A stretch of DNA of 64,000 bases from Embleya hyalina (GTDB taxonomy: Bacteria > Actinomycetota > Actinomycetes > Streptomycetales > Streptomycetaceae): assembly GCF_003967355.1 (NCBI RefSeq), contig NZ_BIFH01000018.1:124001-188000 (forward strand), in the 5' to 3' direction. Every line of letters begins with the position of its first letter. Position 1 is the first letter of the stretch. The translations under genes were made by a program, and so were the position numbers. Positions 42,931-51,096 of the stretch are shown one piece after another. The notes under the pieces are model-generated. The model ran no database searches and was not told where the DNA came from. It saw nothing but the letters and a program-made list of their open reading frames with translations.

Positions 42931-43371
42931 TCACACCTGGTCGGGCAGGCGCACGATCGAGCGGAAGAAGTCGTCGACCCCGCGGACGATCGCCACGAAG
43001 TCGTCCAGGTTCACGGGCTTGGTCACATACGCGTTGGCGTGCAGGTCGTAGCTGCGCAGGATGTCCTCCTCGGCGGACGAGGAGGCGAGCACCACCACGG
43101 GTATCCGCCGCAGGTCGGCATCCGCCTTCAGGTGTTCGAGCACCTCGCGGCCGCTCATCCGGGGCAACTGCAGATCCAGCAGGATCAGGTCCGGCCGGGG
43201 CGCGTCCTCGTACCCCGCGCGTCGGTACAGGAAGTCCAGGGCCGCGACGCCGTCGCCCACCACGTGCAGGGAACTGGGGACACCGTCCGCGAATGCCTCC
43301 CGCGTCAGCAGCACGTCCCCGGGATCGTCCTCGACCAGCAGGACCTCGATCGCCACCCCACGCTCGTTCAC
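42931..43371 (-). CDS. single-domain response regulator (Rcp1/phytochrome-partner type)
   Basis: The product is a receiver domain only: VLLVEDDPGDVLLTREAF with the acidic pair, phospho-Asp in LILLDLQLPRMSG, Ser/Thr in VVLASSSAEED, and Lys in AYVTKPVNLDDFVAIV. It has no output domain and matches the Rcp1-like group that passes phosphate in phosphorelays or to light/stress kinases; no kinase gene is adjacent. I chose the GTG at 43371 because homologues start a few residues before this strand. An ATG at 43431, overlapping the stop of the next upstream gene (TGATG), would add 20 poorly structured residues and is a real alternative. Confidence 0.85.
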   Translation of the reverse strand: MNERGVAIEVLLVEDDPGDVLLTREAFADGVPSSLHVVGDGVAALDFLYRRAGYEDAPRPDLILLDLQLPRMSGREVLEHLKADADLRRIPVVVLASSSAEEDILRSYDLHANAYVTKPVNLDDFVAIVRGVDDFFRSIVRLPDQV

Positions 43372-43430
43372 CCCCGAAGTCTGGCCCGAGACCGGTCCGG
43401 TCAAACCGGGTCCCGGCCGGTACCCGATCA

Positions 43431-43715
43431 TCAGCCCCCGCCGTCCTCGCGCGGGTCGGCGGGGCGAGTGCCGAGATTGCCGAAGCCGGGCTGCTCGTGC
43501 GGGCCGCGCCGGCGGCCGTCCCGAGGAACCTCGGAGGGTTCCCGCCCGCCGATGGCGTCGGGTGTCGTCGAGCCGCCGGGGACCCCGCCGTGCGGCGGCG
43601 GGGGCGGCGGGCGGCGCCTGCGGCGGACACCGCTCACCACCGGGATGACGAGCAGGACGGCGAGCAGGAGCACGGCGGCGATGCCCACCGCGGCAAGGGG
43701 CGTCACGTCTGTCAT
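43431..43715 (-). CDS. small single-pass membrane protein (DUF6479-like)
   Basis: The 94-residue protein has one membrane helix (PLAAVGIAAVLLLAVLLVIP, residues 5-24), a block of Arg, then Pro-rich and polar residues with a cytoplasmic tail. This layout matches the small Streptomyces proteins named DUF6479. Function is not known. It lies directly upstream of the response regulator on the same strand, so the two may be co-expressed. Confidence 0.6.
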   Translation of the reverse strand: MTDVTPLAAVGIAAVLLLAVLLVIPVVSGVRRRRRPPPPPPHGGVPGGSTTPDAIGGREPSEVPRDGRRRGPHEQPGFGNLGTRPADPREDGGG

Positions 43716-44017
43716 GCCCGCACGGCTACCCCGACTTCGCGTCGGCACCGGGTGTGGCGGTGATTTTTTCGGGGCCTGCGCCGCGGCACGGAACACGGAG
43801 CCGAATCCACGGGAATTCTCTTCGGTCGACGGGAATACGCGCCGAGGGGAATGCGTGTCGCGGCCCACGAGGCTCGCCGGAATCCCACGAGGTTCGTGGG
43901 AATACCGAGGTGCGTGGGAGAACCGGGAAAGGCGGGTACGCCGGTGCGATGCTCGGAATCCGAACGCACCGTCGCCCCGCCTTCCGGAGGCCGCGCCGTC
44001 GAGGCGCGTATTTCGGG
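43716..44017. other. intergenic stretch with repeated GGGAAT motifs
   Basis: This 302-base gap between two small membrane-protein genes contains no credible gene. It is marked by an array of GGGAAT-like words (see the repeat at 43811-43903) and a small hairpin TCCCACG-N5-CGTGGGA at 43883-43901. Confidence 0.5.
43811..43903 (+). repeat. GGGAAT word array
   Basis: GGGAAT occurs at 43811, 43831, 43847 and 43898, and CGGAAT at 43878, giving spacings of 20, 16, 31 and 20 bases. The flanks also repeat (ACGGGAAT at 43810 and 43830; GAGGGG, CGTGGGA). Such phased words may be binding sites for a regulator or a decaying direct repeat. Confidence 0.4.
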
Positions 44018-44188
44018 TTACCAGCGGTACCAGCGGCCTCTGCCCCCACCGGTGCCGGTCGAGCGGAAGAGGAAGCCCAGCAGCCAGATGACCAGGACGG
44101 CCACGGCGACCCACCACAGCACCTTGAGCGCGAATCCGGCGCCGAAAAGGATCAGGGCCAGAAGCAGGACGACGAGAAGGGGAATCAT
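44018..44188 (-). CDS. very small hydrophobic membrane protein (DUF5670/Lmo0937-like)
   Basis: The 56-residue product is almost wholly hydrophobic: MIPLLVVLLLALILFGAGFA and VLWWVAVAVLVIWLLGFLF form two membrane helices, followed by a Gly/Arg-rich tail RGRWYRW. This matches the Lmo0937/DUF5670 family of small stress-associated membrane proteins. The ATG at 44188 has GGAGG 9 bases upstream. A GGGTAC word lies at 44231-44226 on the same strand, as in SigB-group -10 boxes, but no matching -35 is present. Confidence 0.75.
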   Translation of the reverse strand: MIPLLVVLLLALILFGAGFALKVLWWVAVAVLVIWLLGFLFRSTGTGGGRGRWYRW

Positions 44189-44602
44189 GGTTTTCACCTC
44201 CGTTCCGTGCGTGCCCCGGTCTCCGGTACCCATTCCCGAAGGCGGCCAGGTTTTTCCGACGACTGCGGCCCGCCTCGGTGAATCCCGCGATGCCCGTGGA
44301 TTTCCGCACGGCGGGTCGGCGCGAAGTTCGGGCGACCGTGTGTTCCCCTGGAAATGTCCCTGTGTCATCGGGACGGCGGACAGCGTGATACGGCGACGCC
44401 CCGAATGGCGCCCCGTGTACTGGGCCTCGTTCCCGCCGGTTCCGTGTCGCCGGGCGTCGCCCGCCCGCTCCCCCGACGGGGTGTGGGCGGGCCATGAGGT
44501 GGAAGGGATCACAGGGTGGCCCCGCCCCGGGCCGTGCTCGACGTCCACCCGCCCCAGGGCCCCCGGCGTCCGTCGCATCCTCGTTCGGAGGCCCGTTTCG
44601 CG
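44189..44602. other. 414-base divergent promoter region of the sigma-factor gene
   Basis: No gene is visible. The stretch should hold promoters for the divergent small membrane protein and the sigma factor. I could not find a convincing promoter for the latter, nor an anti-sigma gene here. Confidence 0.45.
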
Positions 44603-45445
44603 ATGACCGATCGCCGCAACAACGCCGAAGCCCTCGCGCGTCTGCGTGCCGAGACCGACCGCAACCTCACCCGTCTCGCGACCCTGGAACCCGGTACCCA
44701 CGCGTACGCCCGAGTGCGCAACGACATCGTCGAGGACAACCTCAACCTGGTCGCCTACGCCTGTGCGCGCTACACCCGCCGCACCGACCTGCGCGAGGAC
44801 CTGCGCCAGGTCGCCGCGATCGGACTGATCAAGGCCGTCGACGGCTACCGCCCCGGTCGCGGCCCCGGATTCCTCGCCTACGCCGTCCCGACCATCGCGG
44901 GCGAACTCAAACGCTACTTCCGCGACCACACCTGGGCCGTGCACGCGTGCCGCGGCGAGCAGGAGTTGTACCTGAGGCTGGTCCGCGCCCGGGACGAACT
45001 CGGCGCCCGCCTGGGCCGCGACTGCGACCACGCCGAACTCGCCCGCCACCTCGGCCTGGACCGGGACACCGTGCGCATGGGCCTGGAAACGGGCGCGGCG
45101 CTGCGCACCGAATCCCTCGACACCCCGGCCGCCGAGACCGAGCGCGGCGACGGCGGCGGCACCGGATACGACCGGCACGGCGGCCCCGACCCCGCGCTGG
45201 AACTGGTCGTCGACCGCGAATCGTTGCGCCCGCTGATCGCCGAACTCGGCGAACGCGACCGCCGCATCCTCAAGCTGCGCTTTTGGGACGACCTCACCCA
45301 GGCCGAGATCGGCGACCGGCTGGGACTGTCCCAGATGCACGTCTCACGCCTGCTGAGCCGTGCCTTCACCACCTTGCGAGCGGGGATGCTCGGGCCGACG
45401 GGGGCGGGCTCGCCGGCGGCGTGTGCCGTCGGGGCGAAGGGCTGA
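44603..45445 (+). CDS. SigB/SigF-subfamily RNA polymerase sigma factor
   Basis: The 280-residue protein has sigma regions 2 to 4 of the SigB/F/G group. Region 2 includes IVEDNLNLVAYACARYTRR, EDLRQVAAIGLIKAVDGYRPGRG and FLAYAVPTIAGELKRYFRDHTW. Region 3 follows (ELGARLGRDCDHAELARHLGL), and region 4 has the helix-turn-helix LTQAEIGDRLGLSQMHVSRLLSRAFTTLR. Such factors direct general-stress or sporulation genes with GNNT/GGGTAC promoters and are usually held by an anti-sigma kinase. None is next to it. GGAGG lies about 12 bases before the ATG. The C-terminal 20 residues are Gly/Ala-rich and variable. Confidence 0.92.
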   Translation: MTDRRNNAEALARLRAETDRNLTRLATLEPGTHAYARVRNDIVEDNLNLVAYACARYTRRTDLREDLRQVAAIGLIKAVDGYRPGRGPGFLAYAVPTIAGELKRYFRDHTWAVHACRGEQELYLRLVRARDELGARLGRDCDHAELARHLGLDRDTVRMGLETGAALRTESLDTPAAETERGDGGGTGYDRHGGPDPALELVVDRESLRPLIAELGERDRRILKLRFWDDLTQAEIGDRLGLSQMHVSRLLSRAFTTLRAGMLGPTGAGSPAACAVGAKG

Positions 45446-45579
45446 GCAGGCCGAAACGCGCACCGCCCGGTACGACTCCCGGAGTGGGTCGGCCGAGCCG
45501 ACGAGGATCCGGACCCGGACCCGGCCCGACAGGGCCCGGGAGCACTCGCGTTCGGCGACCGTGGTGCGCGGGGGCCGAT

Positions 45580-46419
45580 CTACATATTCCCTCGCGCGAT
45601 GCGCCGTCCGGTGCGGAGGACGGTCAGGTAGCGGCGTGGCGCCCGGTTTCCCATGCGGGTGCGGACGCGTTCGGCGATGGCGTCGAGCAGGGGTTCGCGG
45701 ACGTCGTGGTCGAGGCCGCGGTACGGCGAGGTCGAGCGGAGGAGATCGGCGAAGCCGTCCCCGTCGAACCATTGGACGGTGGGGTACCGGCGCACGATCC
45801 CCGGTTCGAAGAGCGCGCCCAAGTCGTCGACCGGACCCCAGCCCTCGTCGCGGGCGCGCACGTCGTCCTCCGACGGTGGATGGCCCCAGTCGGGGTTCCC
45901 GGGGGAGAACCGCTCGTGGAGATCGGCCGTCTCGGCGTAAACCTCCGGCTCTTCGGGCCGGCGCACGACGACGTGGTCGAGCAGTGCCACCCAGCCTCCG
46001 GGATCGAGCACGTCGTACGCCCGCCGCCAAACGATCGCCGGGTCGACCCAGTGCCACGACGACGCGGCCACGAGCACGTCGAAGCGACGCCCGCGGTCGT
46101 CCCACCCCTCGAACGTCGACGTCTCGACGTCGACGTCGCGGAAGGCGGCGAGCCGGCGGCGAGCGAGGGCGGCCAGGCCCACGCCCGGCTCGACGGCGGT
46201 GATCGGGCATCCGAGCGCCGCGAGCGAACGGGTCGCCTGACCGGTGCCGCAGCCCACCTCCAGGACCGACGAGGCGTCGTCCAGGCCGGTGACGGCGACA
46301 AGATCCGCGAACAGTTCGTCGGGATAGCCCGGCCGAACACGGTCGTAGAGCGCGGGCACCTCGTTGAACACCCCGCCGAGGTGCCGTCGATCCGGGCGCG
46401 TCCTCGCGTCGTCGGCCAC
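45580..46419 (-). CDS. class I SAM-dependent methyltransferase
   Basis: The 279-residue protein has a Rossmann methyltransferase domain with the SAM motif VLEVGCGTGQATRSLAALG (about residues 45-63), the acidic turn AVEPG, and FDVLVAASSWHWVDP, which is typical of the YcgJ/UbiE-like group with a catalytic-loop Trp-His. The C-terminal third (from VRRPEEPEVYAET) is the additional domain of trans-aconitate- or Tam-like enzymes. Substrate unknown. GTG at 46419 is used; no strong ribosome site is seen. It is convergent with the sigma-factor gene and 83 bases from the flavoprotein gene on the same strand. Confidence 0.85.
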   Translation of the reverse strand: MADDARTRPDRRHLGGVFNEVPALYDRVRPGYPDELFADLVAVTGLDDASSVLEVGCGTGQATRSLAALGCPITAVEPGVGLAALARRRLAAFRDVDVETSTFEGWDDRGRRFDVLVAASSWHWVDPAIVWRRAYDVLDPGGWVALLDHVVVRRPEEPEVYAETADLHERFSPGNPDWGHPPSEDDVRARDEGWGPVDDLGALFEPGIVRRYPTVQWFDGDGFADLLRSTSPYRGLDHDVREPLLDAIAERVRTRMGNRAPRRYLTVLRTGRRIARGNM

Positions 46420-46502
46420 GACCGCACATGCTACGCGGCCCACCGCCGAAGGGTGGCGAGCCGAGGGCGCGCGGGCGGCGGTTCGCACGTCCCCGGCCGG
46501 CG

Positions 46503-47894
46503 TCAGTCGGCGAGCAGTCGGAGCAGGTGGGTGCGGGTGAGGGGCCGAGGGGTGGGATCGGGCGAGGTGGGATCGGGGTGAGGGGTTCGGAGTCTGGTTC
46601 GGATGGTCGGACGGGTGAGGACGTCCCGGGGGAGGGCCAGGCAGGTGGCGGTTTCCAGGAGGGCGCGGAAGAGGTCGGCGTCGTGGAACGCGGCCGCGCC
46701 GAACGGGCTTGGTGTGGAGGGCGGTTCGGTGGTGCGGTCCGGGTTCATCGCGGCGGCGCGGGCGCGGTCGGCGATCAGTTGGTCGTCGTGGAACGGGGTG
46801 ACGACACGTTCGGTGGCCTCGTCCCAGGCCAGGGGGAACTCGGCCGGGGCGTCGGCGTGTTCGCGTAGTACGTCGCGCAGCAGTTGGGCCTGGACCAGGC
46901 CGACGCTGAGGCCGCGGGCGGCGGTGGGGTTGGTACACGCCCACGCGTCGCCGACGGCCGCGAAGCCGGTGGCCACCGGGCGGCCGTCCACCACGAACCG
47001 GCGGCGGCAGTCGAGGATTCCGGCCATCACCACGATGTCGGTGACGGGCGTACCGGCCAGCCAGTGGGCCTGGGCCGGGCAGGCCGCGACGACCCGGGTG
47101 AAGATCTCCGGATCGCGGAGCGCCTTGAGCGGCGCGTCGCCCGAGGTGGTGACGACGGTGACGGACCAGGTGTCGTTGTCGCCCGGAATGGTCAGCAGGG
47201 CGAACGTGTCGTACTCGGTGTACGGCGCGCCGCGCCGCACCGGCTGCCGCGGGCCGGTGAAGTAGCGTGTGTAGTAGGCGAATCCGCCGTCCTCGGCGTC
47301 GACGGACGGCTCCGGCGCGCCGACGTCGGCGAGCCAACGCGCGGAGCGGGTGCGGCGGCCCGTGGCATCGATCACCAGGTCGGCGTGCGCCTTCGCGCCG
47401 GCGGCGGTGCGGACGCCGCTCACGTGGGTGGTGTCCGCGAGCACCGGTGCGCCGGTGAGCAGGCCGGCGATCCGGACGCCGCGATGTACGCGGATCCCGG
47501 CGGCGACCGCGGCCGCCGCGAACACCGCCTCGACGACGGGGCGTCGGCCGGTGAGGAAACGGAAACGATCGTCCTCGGGCCGGGGCGCGTGGTCGGTGAT
47601 GCTCGGCGGCAGCGGATGCAGCGCGCTGCCCTCGAAGCAGCCGGCCGCCACGAGCCGCTCGATCACATCGGGCAGTTCCTCGGCGAGTACGCCCCGAAAC
47701 CGGGGCAGCAGGTTGTGCGGTTGGCGAAACTGCGCCACGCCCGGACGCCGCCACGCGGTCCACGCCTGTGCGGGGTCCTCGGGCGGGACGGATGGGTCGC
47801 CCTCGTACACGGTCACCTCGTGCCCGTCGCGGGCCAGCAACAGGGCCGTGGTCAGACCCACCACGCCGGCGCCGCAGATGATGACCGATGCCAT
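46503..47894 (-). CDS. FAD-dependent oxidoreductase/monooxygenase
   Basis: The 463-residue protein has the GxGxxG dinucleotide fold at its start (SVIICGAGVVGLTTALLLARDGHEV) and the acidic end of strand 2 (YEGDPS), the ATGRR segment of group A flavoproteins (LVIDATGRRTRSARW), and the FAD ribityl motif GFAAVGDAWACTNPTAARGLSVGL. It resembles styrene-monooxygenase or tryptophan-halogenase-like single-component flavoproteins, but the halogenase WxWxIP motif is missing. The Pro/Arg/Thr-rich C terminus (residues 430-463) is unusual. GAGGGAGG precedes the ATG at 47894. No pathway partner is next to it. Confidence 0.88.
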   Translation of the reverse strand: MASVIICGAGVVGLTTALLLARDGHEVTVYEGDPSVPPEDPAQAWTAWRRPGVAQFRQPHNLLPRFRGVLAEELPDVIERLVAAGCFEGSALHPLPPSITDHAPRPEDDRFRFLTGRRPVVEAVFAAAAVAAGIRVHRGVRIAGLLTGAPVLADTTHVSGVRTAAGAKAHADLVIDATGRRTRSARWLADVGAPEPSVDAEDGGFAYYTRYFTGPRQPVRRGAPYTEYDTFALLTIPGDNDTWSVTVVTTSGDAPLKALRDPEIFTRVVAACPAQAHWLAGTPVTDIVVMAGILDCRRRFVVDGRPVATGFAAVGDAWACTNPTAARGLSVGLVQAQLLRDVLREHADAPAEFPLAWDEATERVVTPFHDDQLIADRARAAAMNPDRTTEPPSTPSPFGAAAFHDADLFRALLETATCLALPRDVLTRPTIRTRLRTPHPDPTSPDPTPRPLTRTHLLRLLAD

Positions 47895-48004
47895 CGGACC
47901 TCCCTCGTGTCGATCCGCCACGGTGGCACGCGGCACGGGCGCGATGCGACCGAATTCGGGGACCGGGGCCGCGACGGGCGGGCGACCGCTCGGATCCGTG
48001 CCGG

Positions 48005-48448
48005 TCAGGCCGCGAGGGCGCCGGTGTGGCGGAGCAGCGGGAGGATGTGGTCGGTGACCGCGGGGGCCAGGCGCAGCCGGTCGTCCCGGCCGGACGTCCA
48101 GCGCAGGTCGGCCAGTTCGGCGGCCGGCACGGGGTCGCGGTCCAGGCGGGTCTCGAAGACGGTGAGTCGCATGGGTACCCCCTCCAGGGCGGCGACGGAG
48201 TCGAAGTCGGCGAGGAAGCGCGGTGCCACGAGTCGCGCGCCCAGTTCCTCGTCCAGTTCGCGGCGCAGCGTCTGCAGGGGGCTCTCGCCCGGGTCGGGTT
48301 TGCCGCCGGGCAGGTAGAACAGGTCCGGCGCCGCCTTCTTGCTCACCACCATGAGACGCCGCGCGTGCACGATGGCCGCCGCGACGACGATCAGCGGACC
48401 GTTCGGGTCGAGAATGGGTATGGAATCCGTCCGATCCTGGTGCGTCAT
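48005..48448 (-). CDS. NUDIX hydrolase
   Basis: The 147-residue product has a complete NUDIX box, GGKPDPGESPLQTLRRELDEELG (Gly-x5-Glu-x7-Arg-Glu-Leu-x-Glu-Glu), after the strand FYLPGG, and the fold opens with LIVVAAAIVHARRLMVV. It should hydrolyse a nucleoside diphosphate linked to another moiety; specificity is unknown. The ATG at 48448 gives a normal length; the ribosome site is weak. Confidence 0.88.
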   Translation of the reverse strand: MTHQDRTDSIPILDPNGPLIVVAAAIVHARRLMVVSKKAAPDLFYLPGGKPDPGESPLQTLRRELDEELGARLVAPRFLADFDSVAALEGVPMRLTVFETRLDRDPVPAAELADLRWTSGRDDRLRLAPAVTDHILPLLRHTGALAA

Positions 48449-48668
48449 GTACCGAATTCTGTCATCCGGGTCCGGAGGCGCGGGTTGCGAGGTCGTACCG
48501 CGGTCGACCCGAACCACCGGGTTCTCGGTTCCCCAACGGAGCGCACGGCAGGAATGAGTGTGCCCGGGGCGGGCAGACGGCCGGTCACGGAATTGTGCGG
48601 GGCGGGTACGCACCGAAGCCCGAACCGCGGCCGTAGCCCTGCCCGTAGCGGAAGAAGGGTCGCGTGTG

Positions 48669-49166
48669 ATGCCCGAGTCGAAGAACGTGACGGACACGGT
48701 GGCGGTGGCGCCCGAGGTCGCCGGCGGCGCGGAACTCGCGCCTGGCGGGCCGGATCGCTCGCCGCGAACGGTCCGGCCGCCGGCCGCGGGAACGCGCGGT
48801 CGCACCGCGATCGCCGACGGCGTGGTCGCGAAGATAACCGGTATGGCCGCCCGGGAGATCGAGGGCGTGCACGCCCTGGGCGGCTCGGTGGCGCGAGCCC
48901 TGGACGCGGTGCGGCAGCGGGTACCCGGAGGTCGGCCGAACGTGGCGCACGGGGTGAGCGTGGAGGTCGGCGAGCGCCAGTGCGCCCTCGATCTGAACCT
49001 GGTGGTGGAGTACGGCGTCCCGATCGCCGAACTGGGTCAGGCGGTACGCGGGAACGTCATCGCCACGGTCGAGCGCATGACCGGCCTGGAAGTGGTCGAG
49101 GTCAACGTGGCCGTGGACGACATCCACCTGCCCGACGACGAACACACGTCCACCCGGGTCGCCTAG
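48669..49166 (+). CDS. Asp23/Gls24-family envelope stress protein
   Basis: The 165-residue protein has an N-terminal Ala/Pro-rich tail and then the Asp23 domain: TAIADGVVAKITGMAAREIEGVHALG, VEVGERQCALDLNLVVEYGVPIAELG, and VERMTGLEVVEVNVAVDDIHLP. Family members form abundant membrane-associated stress proteins. The ATG at 48669 overlaps a GTG three bases earlier; AAGAAGGG lies upstream. A GGGTAC word at 48604-48609 could be a SigB-group -10, but the -35 match is poor. Confidence 0.85.
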   Translation: MPESKNVTDTVAVAPEVAGGAELAPGGPDRSPRTVRPPAAGTRGRTAIADGVVAKITGMAAREIEGVHALGGSVARALDAVRQRVPGGRPNVAHGVSVEVGERQCALDLNLVVEYGVPIAELGQAVRGNVIATVERMTGLEVVEVNVAVDDIHLPDDEHTSTRVA

Positions 49167-49384
49167 TCACGCCCGCCGTTCGCCGTACGCACCCCGCACG
49201 GCACACCCGCTTCAGGCCACTGTCCACAACGCGCCCACCTCGTGCATCCCGCCTGCCTCGTACGTCGATTCACGTGTCTCGAGGCGCCTGCCGGAGGGCA
49301 TCGGCGCGGACATGGGTGGACGATGGAGAAGTGGTCGGGGCACTCGGGGGCCGGCCGCACCGAGACGCGAGGAGGTGTGCGGCG

Positions 49385-49633
49385 ATGGCGACCTTCATGG
49401 ATGTCCACACCGGCATGACCGGCATCACCGGCGAACAACTGGCAGCGGCCCACCGGGCCGACCTGGCGATCGAGGCAGAGGAGGGCGTGCACTTCAAGCA
49501 GGCGTGGGCCGACCCGGAGTCCGGCACGGTGTACTGCCTGTCGGAGGCCCCCACGGCCGACGCGGTGCGACGCGTCCACGAACGCACCGGCCACCCGGCG
49601 GACAAGATCCACCCGGTCCCGGTCACGGTGTAG
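49385..49633 (+). CDS. small DUF4242/nickel-binding-like protein
   Basis: The 82-residue product starts MATFMDVHTGMTGITGEQL and has a ferredoxin-like alpha/beta fold with VHFKQAWADPESGTVYCLSEAP, ADAVRRVHERTGHPADKIHPV. It matches the DUF4242 family and the small nickel-binding Streptomyces proteins with His and Cys in these positions. A strong GAGGAGG lies before the ATG. It is the last gene before the nucleoside cluster and probably not part of it. Confidence 0.8.
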   Translation: MATFMDVHTGMTGITGEQLAAAHRADLAIEAEEGVHFKQAWADPESGTVYCLSEAPTADAVRRVHERTGHPADKIHPVPVTV

Positions 49634-49736
49634 TGGTGCCGATTCTCAGATAAGCGCTCCGTATTCTCGGGTCATTGAATTCCGATAGAAATATCATTCG
49701 TTGATTCGTGCATACGGGCGAATACCGACAAACCGG

Positions 49737-49766
49737 TTGCATGGTTCCGGGATGGCGACCTAGATT
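49737..49766 (+). promoter_or_regulatory. HrdB/sigma70-like promoter of the nucleoside cluster
   Basis: TTGCAT (49737-49742), an 18-base spacer and TAGATT (49761-49766) lie in an A+T-rich island (49640-49800) just upstream of the first biosynthetic gene. The start of transcription would be near 49773, giving a leader of about 36 bases before the TTG start. Confidence 0.5.
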
Positions 49767-49808
49767 GATGTTGCCAACCCGCCGACCGGGAAGTCGAGAC
49801 GGATTCAA

Positions 49809-51020
49809 TTGCGCACTGATTCCAGTACACGAACCGTAATCGTCTCCGGAGCGGAATTCGGCTGGGGCAGCTCGGGAAAACTCGGCGCGATCCTGACGGC
49901 CCTGCGCAAACGCACGGCCGTGCCGCTACGGTTCGTCGGCTTGGCCTCCGGGCTCGGCCGGCCCGTGTTGGCCGAACACGCCATCGAGCGCTGGTACGAC
50001 CTGCCGGACGACGCCGAGGACCTACCCGAAGCCGTCACCGCCATCAGCGGCGCGGAAGCGGCGGCGGCCGCGGTCGTCGTCCTGGACGGTGTCGTCGCGA
50101 AGGCGACGGAGGCGGCCGGCGTACCCACCGTGTTCGTGGACAGCCTGCCGTTCATGTGGGGCGAGGGGGACCGGGCGGCGCTGCCCCTGGAGGCGACGGT
50201 CTACTGCGCGCAGAAGTGCGTCGAACTGCCCGCCGAATGCCGCGACGTGCTGGCATCGGTGCGAGCGCTGCGCTGGGTCGGCGCCATCGTCGGCACCTCG
50301 GCCCGCGCCGAAAGGACGGCCTCCGCCGCCGGCCGCGCCCACCGCTCCGCACTGGTCAGTCTCGGCGGCCTGCGCGCACCTCGGCTCGTCGATTGCACGG
50401 CCTACCCGCGCATCGTCGTCCCCGCGGTCCTGGAAGCACTCGCCGCCCACGGGGTGCGCGAGGTGCACCTCGCCGGGAACCTGCCCGCCGACCTCGCCGG
50501 ACGCCTGGTGGACGCGTCGATCACCCCGCCACACGTGACCACGGGCGCGCTCGCACACGGCGCGTTCCTGGATCGGCTCGCCGACTGCGACGTGCTGCTG
50601 ACCTCCCCGGGCCTGACCACCCTCCTCGAAGCCGGCCGACGGCACGTCCCCACCCTGTGCCTGCCGCCGCAGAACCTCAGCCAGATCTTCAACGGGCGTT
50701 TCCACAGCCGCGCGATCGGTACGAAGACCCGAATCACCTGGCCCAAGGCGGTGTTCGCCGAGGAGGAGGCGCTGTCGCTGCGCACCCGCGGCGAGGACCA
50801 CGCCCTGGAACGCATCTACGCCGGAATCGCCGCGGCGGCCGCGGACACGGCGGGCCGGGGCACGGCGGTCGTGCTGCGCGACGACATCCTGACCGCGCTG
50901 CGCGCCGCCGCCGAGGTCGCCGACTGGGGCGCGCTGACCGCGACCGTCGGTGTCGACGGGGCCGCGGAAGTGGCCGACGCCCTGCTCGCGCTGCTGCCGG
51001 ACGTACCCCGCGCCGCCTGA
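49809..51020 (+). CDS. blsD: cytosylglucuronate synthase-like glycosyltransferase
   Basis: The 403-residue protein has a GT-B glycosyltransferase layout: an N-terminal Rossmann strand and Gly-rich loop (VIVSGAEFGWGSSGKLGAIL), a middle strand VFVDSLPFMWG, and a C-terminal nucleotide-sugar domain with LTSPGLTTLLEAGRRHVPTLCLPPQN. In the blasticidin/mildiomycin context this family (BlsD/MilC) joins cytosine and UDP-glucuronate to cytosylglucuronic acid. The assignment rests on family resemblance plus the surrounding genes. The start is a TTG behind an A+T-rich leader; no better start exists before the conserved first strand. It is the first gene of the cluster. Confidence 0.8.
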   Translation: MRTDSSTRTVIVSGAEFGWGSSGKLGAILTALRKRTAVPLRFVGLASGLGRPVLAEHAIERWYDLPDDAEDLPEAVTAISGAEAAAAAVVVLDGVVAKATEAAGVPTVFVDSLPFMWGEGDRAALPLEATVYCAQKCVELPAECRDVLASVRALRWVGAIVGTSARAERTASAAGRAHRSALVSLGGLRAPRLVDCTAYPRIVVPAVLEALAAHGVREVHLAGNLPADLAGRLVDASITPPHVTTGALAHGAFLDRLADCDVLLTSPGLTTLLEAGRRHVPTLCLPPQNLSQIFNGRFHSRAIGTKTRITWPKAVFAEEEALSLRTRGEDHALERIYAGIAAAAADTAGRGTAVVLRDDILTALRAAAEVADWGALTATVGVDGAAEVADALLALLPDVPRAA

Positions 51021-51096
51021 CCACCACTCGCCCCGATCATCGCTCCCCGCCACACCCATGTCCGCCCCGCCTCCGACCGGCCCGAAGGGGTCCCCC

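Noticed and set aside
44226-44231. GGGTAC word as a SigB promoter for the small hydrophobic protein gene
   Set aside because: No GNNT word lies 14-16 bases upstream on that strand, so only half of the consensus is present.
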